Positions 17,973-27,117 are shown, counted from the stretch's first letter. The stretch is 64,000 nucleotides of DNA from Paractinoplanes toevensis (GCF_018332695.1 NZ_BOQN01000048.1:62001-126000), one strand, 5' to 3'. The notes: generated by a model not told the origin, from the sequence alone. Numbers and translations are program-made.

Positions 17973-18186
17973 GGTGCCTTTCCTTCCAGGTGGGGAATGC
18001 CGTGAGGGCCGCTCACGTTATCGACACAGGATCAGGAAAGTCGCCTCGATTTCTCGTCGGGGAACGTCACATGGCAGACTGGTCCATCGGCCACGGTTCC
18101 GGTTCACGCCCGAGCCCACCGTCCTAGCGGGGCGGCGCGGTGCTGACAGCGACCCGGCGACCAGACAATGAGAGGGACCGAGAAAC
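17973..18186. promoter_or_regulatory. Divergent control region, RNA-repair operon / rpmE
   Basis: 214 bp with no gene, holding the promoters for the leftward RNA-repair operon and rightward rpmE. The 14-mer CACATGGCAGACTG (18068-18081) recurs upstream of tsaC and may be a promoter element. AGAGGGA before 18187 is the rpmE ribosome site. No sigma-54-type -24/-12 sequence, as found upstream of rtcBA, was seen. Confidence 0.4.
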
Positions 18187-18411
18187 ATGAAGACTGGCAT
18201 CCACCCGGAGTACACGGCCACCGAGGTCATCTGCTCCTGCGGCAGCACCTTCACCACCCGCAGCACCGCCAAGGGCGACGAGATCCGCGTCGAGACCTGC
18301 AGCGCCTGCCACCCGTTCTACACCGGCAAGCAGCGCGTGCTGGACACCGCGGGCCGGGTTGCGAAGTTCCAGGCCAAGTACGCCAAGGTGAACGCGGCCA
18401 AGAAGAAGTAA
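18187..18411 (+). CDS. rpmE: 50S ribosomal protein L31 (zinc-binding type)
   Basis: 74 residues of the large ribosomal subunit. Four cysteines (CSC near 16-18 and CSAC near 37-40) mark the C+ zinc-binding paralog, as opposed to the Zn-free form made under zinc limitation. It is preceded by AGAGGGA and followed by a strong hairpin. In actinobacteria it normally lies between rho and prfA; here an insertion of about 5 kb separates it from rho. Confidence 0.96.
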   Translation: MKTGIHPEYTATEVICSCGSTFTTRSTAKGDEIRVETCSACHPFYTGKQRVLDTAGRVAKFQAKYAKVNAAKKK

Positions 18412-18418
18412 CTGCTTC

Positions 18419-18458
18419 AACGACGCCCGCACCCCGGTTCACGGGGGCGGGCGTCGTT
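18419..18458 (+). terminator. Terminator-like hairpin after rpmE
   Basis: 12-bp stem AACGACGCCCGC / GCGGGCGTCGTT (18419-18430 and 18447-18458), extended inward by CCCC/GGGG. It separates rpmE from prfA, although partial readthrough is likely. Confidence 0.8.
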
Positions 18459-18489
18459 CGTGTCTGGGCCAAAAAAGGGGATGGCTGCT

Positions 18490-19581
18490 GTGAGCACCGA
18501 TCGGCTGAGCACGCTTCTCGCGGAGTACGCGGAGCTGGAGAAGCGGATGGAGGACCCCTCCATCCACTCCGACCAGGCCCTCGTGCGCCGGGTGGGCCGT
18601 CGTTACGCGGAGCTTGCCCCCCTTTATGCGGCCCACGCCGAGCTCGAGGCGGCCCGCGGTGATCTGGCCGCGGCCAAGGAGCTCGCCGCCGAGGACTCGG
18701 CATTCGCCAGCGAGGTCGAGGCGGTCGCCGCCACCCTGGCGCCGCTCGAGGAGAAGCTCGGCGAGATGCTGATCCCGCGCGACCCGCACGACGCCAAGGA
18801 CGTGATCGTCGAGATCAAGGCGGGCGAGGGCGGCCAGGAGTCGGCGCTGTTCGCGGGCGACCTGCTGCGGATGTACACCCGCTACGCCGAGCGGCACGGC
18901 TGGATCGTCGAGGTGATCGACTCGCAGGAGTCGGACCTGGGCGGCGTCAAGGACATCTCGGTGGCGGTCAAGACCAAGGGCGTGCCCGAGGGCGGCCACG
19001 GCGTCTGGTCCCGGCTGAAGTGGGAGGGCGGCGTGCACCGGGTGCAGCGCGTCCCGGTCACCGAGTCGCAGGGCCGCATCCACACCTCGGCGGCGGGCGT
19101 GCTGGTGCTGCCCGAGGCCGAGGAGGTCGACGTGCAGATCGAGCCGAACGACCTGCGCATCGACGTGTTCCGGTCGTCCGGCCCGGGCGGCCAGTCGGTC
19201 AACACCACCGACTCGGCGGTGCGGATCACGCACCTGCCCACCGGCACGGTGGTGAGCTGCCAGAACGAGAAGTCGCAGCTGCAGAACAAGGAGTCGGCGC
19301 TGCGCATCCTGCGCTCCCGCCTGCTGGCGATCGCGCAGGAGGAGGCGAACGCGGCGGCGTCCGACTCGCGCAAGGCCCAGGTGCGTACGGTGGACCGCTC
19401 GGAGCGGATCCGCACCTACAACTACCCGCAGAACCGGATCACCGACCACCGGATCGGCTACACCGCGTACAACCTCGACCTGGTGCTCGGCGGCGAGCTG
19501 GACGCGGTGCTGGACGCGCTGGGCGAGGCCGACCGGCAGGCCCGGCTGGCCGGCGACACCGAGATCAGCCGGCGCCCGTAA
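18490..19581 (+). CDS. prfA: Peptide chain release factor 1
   Basis: Recognises UAA and UAG and triggers peptide release. 363 residues from the GTG at 18490, with AAAGGGG nine bases upstream; ATG 18481 is an alternative directly abutting that site. The anticodon-mimic PxT motif is in VPVTESQGR, and the catalytic GGQ sits at about 233-235 in SGPGGQSVN. prmC, which methylates this glutamine, normally follows immediately; here it is 27 kb downstream. The 3' end overlaps the convergent tri-domain gene by 17 bases. Confidence 0.96.
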   Translation: MSTDRLSTLLAEYAELEKRMEDPSIHSDQALVRRVGRRYAELAPLYAAHAELEAARGDLAAAKELAAEDSAFASEVEAVAATLAPLEEKLGEMLIPRDPHDAKDVIVEIKAGEGGQESALFAGDLLRMYTRYAERHGWIVEVIDSQESDLGGVKDISVAVKTKGVPEGGHGVWSRLKWEGGVHRVQRVPVTESQGRIHTSAAGVLVLPEAEEVDVQIEPNDLRIDVFRSSGPGGQSVNTTDSAVRITHLPTGTVVSCQNEKSQLQNKESALRILRSRLLAIAQEEANAAASDSRKAQVRTVDRSERIRTYNYPQNRITDHRIGYTAYNLDLVLGGELDAVLDALGEADRQARLAGDTEISRRP

Positions 19582-22231
19582 GGACACCGACGCCCAGGTG
19601 CTTTCGTGTGGCGGCCAGCGCCATCCGGGCATGCTCCTTGCCGCCGACCTGGGCGACCAGGGTCGCCCGCGGGATCTCCAGCGCGTAGGGCAGGCCGGGC
19701 GGCAGGGCGCCGAGGATGCCGTGCACGTCGATGCCGCCCTCGCCGGGGAACAGCCGCTCGAAGCGGGCGGTGTGGATCAGGCCCTCGTTGGTGGTGGGCA
19801 CCGCGGGCGGGGCGTCGCAGACGTGCGCGAAGTGGAACCAGTGCGCCGGTAGCTGCCGCAGGTCGGCGAGGCTGGAGCCGGAGCGGGCGAAGTGCAGCAG
19901 GTCGATCAGGATGCCGGCGTTGGGCTGGTCGGCGCCGCGCAGGATGCGAACCGCCGCGCCCAGGTCGGGTGTCTCGGTCCAGGACGGGAACTCGAGGTCG
20001 ACGGTGAGGCCGAGCGGCCGCGCCATCTCGCAGAGCTGGGCGTACCGGTCGATCTTGCGAGCCCGGTCCGGGTCGGGCAGCTGGGCGATGACGTGCCGGG
20101 CGCCGAGCTCGGCCCCGGCGTCGAGGAAGCGCTGGAGATCCCGGGGGTTGTCGTCGGGACTGATCCGGGCGAGCTCGATGTCGAGCACCTCGATGCCGGT
20201 GGCGGCCAGCCGGGCCTTGGTGCTGCGCATCAGGGCCGGGTCGGTGGCCAGCGGATAGTGCGGTTCCTCGGGGGTGACCCGGGTCAACCGCAGGCCGACG
20301 TACCGGTAGCCGGCCTCGGCCGCCGCGTCGACCAACTCCGGTGGGGACAGGCTGAGCGCGGTCAGGTGGGCCAGCGAGAAGTCGTGGTGCGTGGGGTCGG
20401 ACGGGTGCGGGTCGCGCAGCATGAGCAGTCGGCGTTCGCGGTGGGCCGCCATCCGCACGGGCGTGCTCGGGCCGCCGTATTCGGTGTAGTCGTCGAGGCG
20501 CTGCACCACCGCGAAGAAGACCCGGGAGCCGAGCATTTCGGTGTAGAAGTGCAGGTAGGCGCCGGTGGCGTCGCGGTCGTAGAGGATCGAGTGCGAGCGC
20601 AGGTCGGCCAGCAACGAGGGGTCGAGGTCGAGGCGCGCGTCGAGGTCGGCGTAGTAGTTGGCGGGGACCGGGAGGATCGGCGCGCCGAGGGCCCGCATCG
20701 CCCGGGCGCTGGCGATCGCGTCGTCGGTGCGGAAGGCGATGTGCTGCGGGCTGGGGATGGCCGGTGCCCAGTCGCCGCGGCGCAGCGGGGCGGTGTTCAG
20801 CGTGATCCGCACCCGGCCGGCCGGGTCGGTGGCGGCCCAGCTGCGGATGAGCCCGAACGGGGCGGCGATGTCGCTCGATCCGCCGGAGCGCAGGCCGAGC
20901 ACCGATCGGTAGAACAGGGCCGCCTCGTCGAAGTCGTCGATCGAGTCGGTCAGCGACAGGTGGTCGGTGCCGATCAGGCCGGTGCCGGTCGCGGACGGCG
21001 GGTCGGCCGGTTCGAAGTCGCGGAGCCAGGTCTCGGAGTTCACCAGGAACACGGCGGTGCCGTCGGGGGCCGCGATGGACGCCAGCTCGGCCTCCCCGGG
21101 CTGGCGTAGCCGGGGCAGCACCGGCGCGAGCAGCTGTTCGGCTCGCCGGGTCGACCCGGCCGGATCGGCGCTCTCCACCGCGAGCGCGCAGATGGTCGTG
21201 GTGCCCGGGGCGACGCTGCGCTGGGCCGCGAAGTTCAGCAGGACCCGGGCGCCGGACTGTTCCCAGAGTTGGACCGGTTTCGAGCGGTGCCGGCCGGTGT
21301 GGGCGAAGCCGAGCGCGGTGAGGGCCCGCGCGACGACCGGGCCGGAGACGTGGTCGACCGCGAGTTCGGTGAAGACGATGCCGCCGAGGTCGGGGGCGGG
21401 GACCGGGCTGCTGATCGTGAGCCGCTCGCGTACGGCCGCCGGGGTGGTCTTGGCCGTTGATTCTTGCAGGGCCAGCAGCGAGCGCATGCCGTCGATGGCG
21501 GCGTGCCGGGGGTCGGCCTGCCGGTAGACGTCGTTGATGACCTCGAGCGACAGCGGCCCCGCATAGCCGGTGCCGAGCGCGTGACCGAGGAAGCCGGGCA
21601 GGTCGAAGGTGCCCAGCCCGGGGAATTGCCGGTGGCGGCGCGCGAGGTCGGCCAGTTGCAGGTGGAACAGCTTGTCGCCGGGGATGGCCCGGATCGCGGC
21701 CGGGTCGCCCTGGGACAGCACGTGGAAGCTGTCCAGGCAGAGCCCGAGCGCGGGGTGGCCGGCCCGGCGCACGATCCGCCAGGCTTGGGGGTAGGTGCGC
21801 ACGAACCGGCCCTCGGCGATCGGTTCGTAGGCGATCCGGAGGCCGCGCTCGGCGGCGCGGTGGGCCAGGGTGTGCAGCTGTTCGGCGGCGAGGTCGTCGT
21901 CGTCCACTGCGTCGGCCGAGACCGAGGAGCTGACCAGCAGGGTTCCGGTGCCGAGTTGCTCGAGCAGGTCGAAGGTGCGGTCGGCCCGGCGGAGGTTGGC
22001 GGTGAAGACGTCGGGCGGCACCGCCTCGACGTCGCGCAGCGGTTGGTAGGCGTCGATGGTGAGGCCGCGGCGGGCACATTCCTGCCGGATCCGGGCCGGT
22101 GACCAGGACGACGTGACCAGGTCGCTCTCGACGATCTCGACGCCGGAGAACCGGGCCGCCGCGATCGCGGCCAGCTTGTCCTCGAGCGTGCCGGAGAGAC
22201 AGGCGGTGGCGATGGACAACCGATAGCGCAT
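19565..22231 (-). CDS. Tri-domain protein: 3-dehydroshikimate dehydratase, HPPD-like VOC domain and second TIM barrel
   Basis: 888 residues. Residues 1-275 form an AP-endonuclease-2/xylose-isomerase-like barrel with metal ligands E136, D167, H170, Q192 and E230, as in 3-dehydroshikimate dehydratases AsbF and QsuB, which make protocatechuate. Residues 285-590 are a 4-hydroxyphenylpyruvate-dioxygenase-like pair of VOC modules with iron-type ligands in GTDHLSL, PQHIAF and YTEMLG; this two-part layout equals QsuB. Residues about 610-885 are an additional sugar-phosphate-isomerase/epimerase barrel that keeps metal residues in VDLEF, IDLLH, HFAHVCD and LEIPR. No frameshift joins them. The gene is ten bases downstream of the citryl-CoA-lyase-like gene. 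Confidence 0.88.
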   Translation of the reverse strand: MRYRLSIATACLSGTLEDKLAAIAAARFSGVEIVESDLVTSSWSPARIRQECARRGLTIDAYQPLRDVEAVPPDVFTANLRRADRTFDLLEQLGTGTLLVSSSVSADAVDDDDLAAEQLHTLAHRAAERGLRIAYEPIAEGRFVRTYPQAWRIVRRAGHPALGLCLDSFHVLSQGDPAAIRAIPGDKLFHLQLADLARRHRQFPGLGTFDLPGFLGHALGTGYAGPLSLEVINDVYRQADPRHAAIDGMRSLLALQESTAKTTPAAVRERLTISSPVPAPDLGGIVFTELAVDHVSGPVVARALTALGFAHTGRHRSKPVQLWEQSGARVLLNFAAQRSVAPGTTTICALAVESADPAGSTRRAEQLLAPVLPRLRQPGEAELASIAAPDGTAVFLVNSETWLRDFEPADPPSATGTGLIGTDHLSLTDSIDDFDEAALFYRSVLGLRSGGSSDIAAPFGLIRSWAATDPAGRVRITLNTAPLRRGDWAPAIPSPQHIAFRTDDAIASARAMRALGAPILPVPANYYADLDARLDLDPSLLADLRSHSILYDRDATGAYLHFYTEMLGSRVFFAVVQRLDDYTEYGGPSTPVRMAAHRERRLLMLRDPHPSDPTHHDFSLAHLTALSLSPPELVDAAAEAGYRYVGLRLTRVTPEEPHYPLATDPALMRSTKARLAATGIEVLDIELARISPDDNPRDLQRFLDAGAELGARHVIAQLPDPDRARKIDRYAQLCEMARPLGLTVDLEFPSWTETPDLGAAVRILRGADQPNAGILIDLLHFARSGSSLADLRQLPAHWFHFAHVCDAPPAVPTTNEGLIHTARFERLFPGEGGIDVHGILGALPPGLPYALEIPRATLVAQVGGKEHARMALAATRKHLGVGVLTGAG

Positions 22232-22241
22232 GGGGATCTCC

Positions 22242-23012
22242 TCAGCCGAGGTAGGTCGGGAGCACGCTGGGCGGGATCGGGCCCTTGTTGCGCCGGCCCT
22301 GGCCGGTCTCCTCCCAGGCGTGCGCGAGGATGCCGACGCTGCGGCTGAGCACGAACAGGCCGCGGGCCAGCGGCGCGGGGAAGCCGAGCTCGGCGTAGAT
22401 GACGGCGGTGGCGCCGTCGATGTTCATCGGCACCGGGGCGAGCGCGGCTTCGACCGCGCGGGCCGCCCGCAGGTGTCCACCCTCGACGATCCTCTCGGTG
22501 ACGGCCCGGTCGACCAGCTCCAGCAGGGGATCGCGGCGCGGGTCGCGGGTGTGGAAGCGGTGCCCGAAGCCGGGCAGGTAGCGAATGCCGCGCTCGCGCC
22601 ACGCGGCGATGACCTCGTCGGTGGCGTCGGTCAATTTCGAGCCGGCCGCCTCGAGCTCGCGGATCTCGTCGAGCAGGAGTACGCATTCCTGGCCGGCGCC
22701 GCCGTGCGAGTCGCCGAGCGTGTTGATGGCGCTGGCCATGGCGTTGTTGAGGCCGACGCCGCAGGTGGCGGCCATCCGCGCGACGGCGATGGAGGGTGCG
22801 TGCGGGCCGTGGTCGACGCCGGCCACGAGAGCCGCTTCGAGCAGGTGGGCCTGCTGGTCGGTGGGCCGCTCGCCGCGCAGCATCAGCCAGATCATCGCGC
22901 CGAAGCCGATGGTGCCGATCAGGTCCTGGACCGGGATGCCGCGCAGCTCGACGCGGTTGGGCTCGATGCGGGACACCGCGGTGCCCCACCAGTCTGCGAC
23001 GGGATCGGTCAT
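22242..23012 (-). CDS. Citrate synthase-family protein, short citryl-CoA lyase type
   Basis: 256 residues, much shorter than citrate synthase (about 370-430) but carrying its active-site pattern: GVDHGPHAPS (H68, H71), GDSHGGAG (H103) and PGFGHRFH (H151). Such short proteins are annotated as citryl-CoA lyases, cleaving citryl-CoA or a related 3-hydroxyacyl-CoA to acetyl-CoA and an oxoacid. A class III CoA transferase 7 kb away could supply the CoA ester. Promoter shared with the divergent ThuA gene; a candidate IclR motif lies 30 bp before its start. True substrate unknown. Confidence 0.8.
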   Translation of the reverse strand: MTDPVADWWGTAVSRIEPNRVELRGIPVQDLIGTIGFGAMIWLMLRGERPTDQQAHLLEAALVAGVDHGPHAPSIAVARMAATCGVGLNNAMASAINTLGDSHGGAGQECVLLLDEIRELEAAGSKLTDATDEVIAAWRERGIRYLPGFGHRFHTRDPRRDPLLELVDRAVTERIVEGGHLRAARAVEAALAPVPMNIDGATAVIYAELGFPAPLARGLFVLSRSVGILAHAWEETGQGRRNKGPIPPSVLPTYLG

Positions 23013-23041
23013 GACGCGACCCTAACCGAGGTCCGCTTAAC

Positions 23042-23056
23042 GGTCTATAAGTACCG
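23042..23056. promoter_or_regulatory. Candidate IclR operator, copy 1
   Basis: GGTCTATAAGTACCG matches the copy upstream of the aldehyde dehydrogenase at 13 of 15 positions and is likewise adjacent to CACAGTGG. It lies between the divergent citryl-CoA-lyase-like and ThuA genes, just upstream of the ThuA -35 element. Confidence 0.5.
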
Positions 23057-23068
23057 CACAGTGGATGC

Positions 23069-23098
23069 TTGCGCGTTCGGAAACATCGTCTTTATATT
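23069..23098 (+). promoter_or_regulatory. Candidate promoter of the ThuA-quinoprotein-pqq operon
   Basis: TTGCGC (23069-23074), an 18-base spacer and TATATT (23093-23098), followed by a 66-base leader holding motif copies. The -10 is one of the best in the window. Confidence 0.5.
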
Positions 23099-23103
23099 GA
23101 GCC

Positions 23104-23148
23104 GGACCTTAGAGCGGTACTTCTGGTCCGCCTGGTGGACCTTAGTAC
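23104..23148. repeat. Repeated operator-like sites in the ThuA leader
   Basis: Two direct GGACCTTAG repeats (23104-23112 and 23137-23145) flank GGTACTTCTGGTCC (23116-23129). The reverse complement of the latter resembles the GGTCYATAAGTAC motif. These sites lie downstream of the -10, a repressor-like position. Confidence 0.4.
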
Positions 23149-23164
23149 AGAAGGGCAGCCATAG

Positions 23165-24205
23165 ATGGCAAAACTTCCTCGGCGTGCGGTCCTCCGGGGC
23201 GCCGCCGCCACGGCCGCAGCCACCGCGGCCGCCACCGCCGGCGCGGGCCCGGCCGCGGCCTCCGGCGGTTCCGAGCCGACCGTGAAGCAGCCGATCACCA
23301 CGAACATCCCGCGCGGCCAGGACGACTTCTTCGACCCGTACTACAACGTGATCCGGGGCCGGGTGCCCGCGTCGTATCACCCGTGGGTCAGCAACCGGCA
23401 GGACCGGATCCTGCTCTACAGCCGTACGGCCGGGCCACGGCACGCCCACCTCGGGCCGGCCCTGGCCGCCGGGCTGAACCCCCCGCTGACCGCGGCGCAC
23501 GTCCTGCAGAACGCGATCGTGAAATGGATGGGCGAGGTCGGGGTCGGCGTCGACTGGACCGAGGACGTCACCCTGATGCCCGGGATCGGCAGCACCTACA
23601 AGGCGGTCGTCTTCGGCAGCACCAGCCGCGACACGCTGTGGAAGCACGGCACCGCCGTGCAACCGGCCGCGGCGGTCAACACGACCACCGGCGCGCACCT
23701 CGACTCGGCCAAGACCGCGCTGCGGCAGTACATGCGGGCCGGCGGCGGGTTCGTCGGCATCCACAACGCGATCGGCGGCACCGAGTACAACTGGCCGTAC
23801 TACGAGGGGCTGTGCGGCGGCACCCAGTACTACGACCACGGCGCGCACCAGAACGGCACCGTGGTCACCTACGCGAAGGACTCGTCCACCCGGGGATTGC
23901 CGGCCCGGTGGGACTTCAAGGACGAGTGGTACAACTGGATGCCCGTTCCGGGCCGGGTCAAGTGGCTGCTGGGCGTCGACGAGTCGACCCTCGCCACCAG
24001 GTCGAACACGCATCCCGGCCACGGCCGGTTCCACCCGCTGTCCTGGTGCCAGTACTACGACGGCGGCCGCTCCTGGGTCACCGCTCTCGGCCACGACTCC
24101 GCCGCCTGGACCGACGGCTCCGGCTACGTCGGACAGGCCTTCTTCAAGAAGCACATCGTCAACGGGATCCTGTCCGCCATGGGCAACCTCCCGTTCTGCA
24201 GCTGA
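23165..24205 (+). CDS. Tat-exported ThuA-domain protein
   Basis: 346 residues. The N-terminus MAKLPRRAVLRGAAATAAAT is a twin-arginine signal followed by an Ala-rich hydrophobic stretch ending near ASGG. The mature part has a ThuA/class I glutamine-amidotransferase-like fold with GGGFVGIHNAIGG and a Tyr/Trp/His-rich segment (TQYYDHGAHQNGTV, HPGHGRFHPLSWCQYYD). ThuA domains occur in secreted proteins linked to carbohydrate use and often beside quinoprotein or sorbosone-type dehydrogenases; their chemistry is not established. It precedes the quinoprotein gene by 13 bases, so they form one operon. Confidence 0.82.
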   Translation: MAKLPRRAVLRGAAATAAATAAATAGAGPAAASGGSEPTVKQPITTNIPRGQDDFFDPYYNVIRGRVPASYHPWVSNRQDRILLYSRTAGPRHAHLGPALAAGLNPPLTAAHVLQNAIVKWMGEVGVGVDWTEDVTLMPGIGSTYKAVVFGSTSRDTLWKHGTAVQPAAAVNTTTGAHLDSAKTALRQYMRAGGGFVGIHNAIGGTEYNWPYYEGLCGGTQYYDHGAHQNGTVVTYAKDSSTRGLPARWDFKDEWYNWMPVPGRVKWLLGVDESTLATRSNTHPGHGRFHPLSWCQYYDGGRSWVTALGHDSAAWTDGSGYVGQAFFKKHIVNGILSAMGNLPFCS

Positions 24206-24218
24206 GGCGGGGAAAGCG

Positions 24219-26345
24219 ATGGAGCGACGCAAATTCCTGGCCGGCGCGGCCGGGGTGGCCGGCGCGGCCGCGGTCGGAACGCCGGCCGAGGCGGCCACGA
24301 TCATTCCGCCGCAGCCGTTCGGCCGGCCCGGCCGGAACTTCCCGAAGGTCGGCGGCGACCTGGGCAACACCAACCACTCGAACCTGAGCCAGATCAACAA
24401 GCGGACGATCCGCCGGCTCGGCGGGGCCTGGCACACCAACCTCGAGGGCGGCAGCACCAGCAGCCCCCAGCAGAGCACCGCCGTCGTGCAGGACGGTGTC
24501 CTCTACGTGCAGACCACGCAGCAGAACGTCTTCGCCGTCGACGGCCGTACCGGCGCGATCAGGTGGCGGACCAATCTCGGCACCCGGACCACCAACATGC
24601 GCGGGGTCGCGCTCGGCGACGGCAAGGTCTTTTCCACCTCCGGAGCCAACATCGTGTACGCGCTGGACCAGCGCACCGGCGCGATCGTCTGGCAGAAAGC
24701 CCTGATCACGGCGGACGAGGGCGGTGCCGACAGCGGCTGCGATCCGGGCAACGGGCAGTGCGGCGGGCTGACCGGCACCCTGGCCGGGGCGGTCGTCCAC
24801 CACGACGGCCTGGTCTACGTCGGGATGCAGGGCAGCACCGGCGGCGCGCGGGGACGGGCGTACGCCCTGAACGCCGCCACCGGCGAGATCGTCTGGATCT
24901 TCTGGTCGGCGCCCGGGCCGGGGGAGTTCGGCCACGACACGTGGGAGGGCGACTCCTGGAAGACCGGCGGTGCGGTGCCGTGGATCCACCCGGCCGTCGA
25001 CCCGCAGCTCGGGCTCGTCTACTGGACGTTCAGCGGGCCGTACCCACGCACCGACGGCTCCTCCCGGGGCGGCGACAACCTCTTCGCGAACTCGATCGTC
25101 GCGCTCGACGCCAAGACCGGCCGGCGGCGGTGGCACTTCCAGTCCGTGCACCACGACATCTGGGACATGGACAACGTGATGGCCCCGGTGCTGGTCGACC
25201 TCGTGATCGACCGGAAGCCGCGGAAGGTGGTGGTCTACGGCAGCAAGGTCGGCATGTACTACATCCTCGACCGGCGCACCGGCGAGGCGATCCACGGCAT
25301 GACGGAACGGCCGGTTCCCCAGGACGTACGCCAGAAGACCGCACCCACCCAGCCGTTCCCCGGCGGGGAGGCGTTCGTCCCGCAGGAGCCCCGGATCGAC
25401 AAGGCCACCCGGCCGGTGCCGTTCTACGAGACCGGTGGCCTCTACACGCCGCACTGGGACCGGCCGGTCATCATCTTCCCCGGCGCGGGCGGCGGGGCGG
25501 ACTGGTCGCACCTGTCGTTCAACCCGCACACCGGGTGGATCTACGTGGGCTACGGCCTGATCAACTCCGGTTTCTCCAACGCGCGGGACGGACGGGTCAA
25601 CACCTCGCGGCCGCTGGGGGAGTACTTCGCCGGCGGCATCGCCGCGGTCGATCCGGTCACCAACCGTCCGGTCTGGACGAAGGACGGCGAGTGGTCGCTC
25701 GCGCACGGCAACGGCATCCTCACCACGGCCGGGCGAGTGATGTTCCAGGGCGGCCCGGACGGCGTGCTGCACGCCATGGACGACACCGACGGCGAGGTGC
25801 TCTGGAGCTTCCAGACCGGCGCCGGGGTACACACCAGCCCGATCGCCTACGAGATCGACGGCGAGCAGTACATCGCGGTGTTCGCGGGCGGCAACGGACT
25901 GCCGTACCCGGACATCCCGCGCGGTGACCACCTGTGGGCATTCAAGCTGGGCGGGACCGTCGCACCGGCGGCCGCGCCCACGCCGCCGTCAAAGCGCAAC
26001 GACGTGCGCACCGCGCCGGTCACCGGGGCGGCCGCGAACAACACCGTGACCATCGGCCGGATCTGGAACGCCACCACCGGCACGCCGGGCACCACCGAGA
26101 ACACCGTGGCCCAGAACGCGATGTCGCCGCAGCATCTGGCGATCCCGGTGGGCACCACGGTGACCTTCGTCAACCCGGCCGACAACGCCTCGGCGCACGC
26201 CGCCGTCTCGTTCTTCGACGATGAGTTCGACACCGGCGTGCTCATGCCGGGCAAGTCCTACCAGCACACCTTCAACACCCCCGGCACGTACTTCTACAAC
26301 GACGCCATCTACCCGCAGAACACCGGCAAGATCGTCGTCTCGTGA
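24219..26345 (+). CDS. Tat-exported PQQ-dependent dehydrogenase with C-terminal cupredoxin-like domain
   Basis: 708 residues. Signal MERRKFLAGAAGVAGAAAVG is a Tat motif. Residues about 45-590 form the eight-bladed propeller of type I alcohol/methanol/quinate quinoproteins: repeated ALDAxTGxxxW strands, WKTGGA and HHDIWDMDNV with the catalytic Asp at about 316 and another Asp at 318. Residues about 600-708 resemble a plastocyanin-like domain. The substrate is an alcohol, sugar or hydroaromatic acid; the neighbours suggest quinate or shikimate. pqqA follows 11 bases later. Confidence 0.9.
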   Translation: MERRKFLAGAAGVAGAAAVGTPAEAATIIPPQPFGRPGRNFPKVGGDLGNTNHSNLSQINKRTIRRLGGAWHTNLEGGSTSSPQQSTAVVQDGVLYVQTTQQNVFAVDGRTGAIRWRTNLGTRTTNMRGVALGDGKVFSTSGANIVYALDQRTGAIVWQKALITADEGGADSGCDPGNGQCGGLTGTLAGAVVHHDGLVYVGMQGSTGGARGRAYALNAATGEIVWIFWSAPGPGEFGHDTWEGDSWKTGGAVPWIHPAVDPQLGLVYWTFSGPYPRTDGSSRGGDNLFANSIVALDAKTGRRRWHFQSVHHDIWDMDNVMAPVLVDLVIDRKPRKVVVYGSKVGMYYILDRRTGEAIHGMTERPVPQDVRQKTAPTQPFPGGEAFVPQEPRIDKATRPVPFYETGGLYTPHWDRPVIIFPGAGGGADWSHLSFNPHTGWIYVGYGLINSGFSNARDGRVNTSRPLGEYFAGGIAAVDPVTNRPVWTKDGEWSLAHGNGILTTAGRVMFQGGPDGVLHAMDDTDGEVLWSFQTGAGVHTSPIAYEIDGEQYIAVFAGGNGLPYPDIPRGDHLWAFKLGGTVAPAAAPTPPSKRNDVRTAPVTGAAANNTVTIGRIWNATTGTPGTTENTVAQNAMSPQHLAIPVGTTVTFVNPADNASAHAAVSFFDDEFDTGVLMPGKSYQHTFNTPGTYFYNDAIYPQNTGKIVVS

Positions 26346-26356
26346 AAGGAATCGCC

Positions 26357-26458
26357 ATGAAGAAGACCTGGACCAAACCGAAGACCGAATGCCTGGAGTC
26401 CCGCGCCGAGGTTTCCGGATACGCCGGGGTCGGCCAGCCGTGGCGCAAGAGCCGCTGA
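26357..26458 (+). CDS. pqqA: PQQ precursor peptide
   Basis: A 33-residue peptide MKKTWTKPKTEC...KSR. It contains the WTKP start and the essential Glu-x-x-x-Tyr pair (EVSGY, Glu18 and Tyr22) whose side chains are cross-linked by PqqE to make PQQ. GAAAGGA precedes the ATG by six bases. The C-terminal tail after Tyr is unusually long (11 residues, basic). The next gene starts inside its last codons in another frame. The gene is easily missed because of its size. Confidence 0.9.
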   Translation: MKKTWTKPKTECLESRAEVSGYAGVGQPWRKSR

Positions 26459-27117
26459 GCCGGGACGCCTTCGCCGCCGCCCTGCACGGTCTCGCACCTC
26501 GTTACTGGGACCGGCACCCGTTTCACCTGCGTCTGCACGCGGGCGAATGCACGTCGGCCGAGGTGCGGGGCTGGGTGGCGAACCGGTGGTACTACCAGCA
26601 GATCCTGGCCCGGAAGAACGCCGCGGTCATCGCCAACTGCCCGCTGCCCGAGGTGCGGCGGCGCTGGCTGGACCGGGTCACCTTCCACGAGCAGGCCCGC
26701 GAGGACTGGCTCGTCCTGGCCGACGCGGTCGGCCTGGCTCGCGAGGAGTTGCTGGACGAGCGGCACGTCGCCCGGGGCACCCGCTTCGCGGTCGACGGAT
26801 ACCTGGACTTCTGCCGGCAGCAGCCGTGGATCGTGGCGGCCGCCGCGGCGCTGACCGAGCTGTTCTCGCCCGAGCTGATGGCGGCCCGGGTGGTCGCCTG
26901 GAAAAAGCACTACGACTGGATCAAACCCGAGGGGTACGCCTACTTCGCCAACCGGATCCCGGTGGTGCGGGACGACGCCCGCTACACGCTCGACCTCGTG
27001 CTGACCCACTGCCGCAGCGCGGACCAGCAGCGGGCGGCCTTGCGCGCCCTGGAGTTCAAGTGCGACGTGCTCGGCGCGATGCTCGACGCGATCGACTATC
27101 AGGGCGGTGTGCCGTGA
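26440..27117 (+). CDS. pqqC: Pyrroloquinoline-quinone synthase
   Basis: Catalyses the final ring closure and eight-electron oxidation of the PQQ intermediate, using O2 without a cofactor. 225 residues from the GTG at 26440, which overlaps pqqA by 19 bases; the longer frame upstream is antisense-like coding from the preceding gene. PqqC features include the first helix PRYWDRHPFH, NRWYYQQILARKNA, TFHEQAREDW and the HYDWIKPEGYAYF segment with active-site His/Tyr. Slightly shorter than the usual 240-255. Confidence 0.93.
   Translation: MAQEPLSRDAFAAALHGLAPRYWDRHPFHLRLHAGECTSAEVRGWVANRWYYQQILARKNAAVIANCPLPEVRRRWLDRVTFHEQAREDWLVLADAVGLAREELLDERHVARGTRFAVDGYLDFCRQQPWIVAAAAALTELFSPELMAARVVAWKKHYDWIKPEGYAYFANRIPVVRDDARYTLDLVLTHCRSADQQRAALRALEFKCDVLGAMLDAIDYQGGVP

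Noticed and set aside
19458..22079. 873-residue minus-strand frame overlapping the tri-domain gene
   Set aside because: Arg/Pro-rich translation with no family features; the other frame gives clear barrel and HPPD domains.
26221..26439. Upstream extension of pqqC
   Set aside because: Overlaps the quinoprotein C-terminus and pqqA in another frame; PqqC homology begins just after the GTG at 26440.
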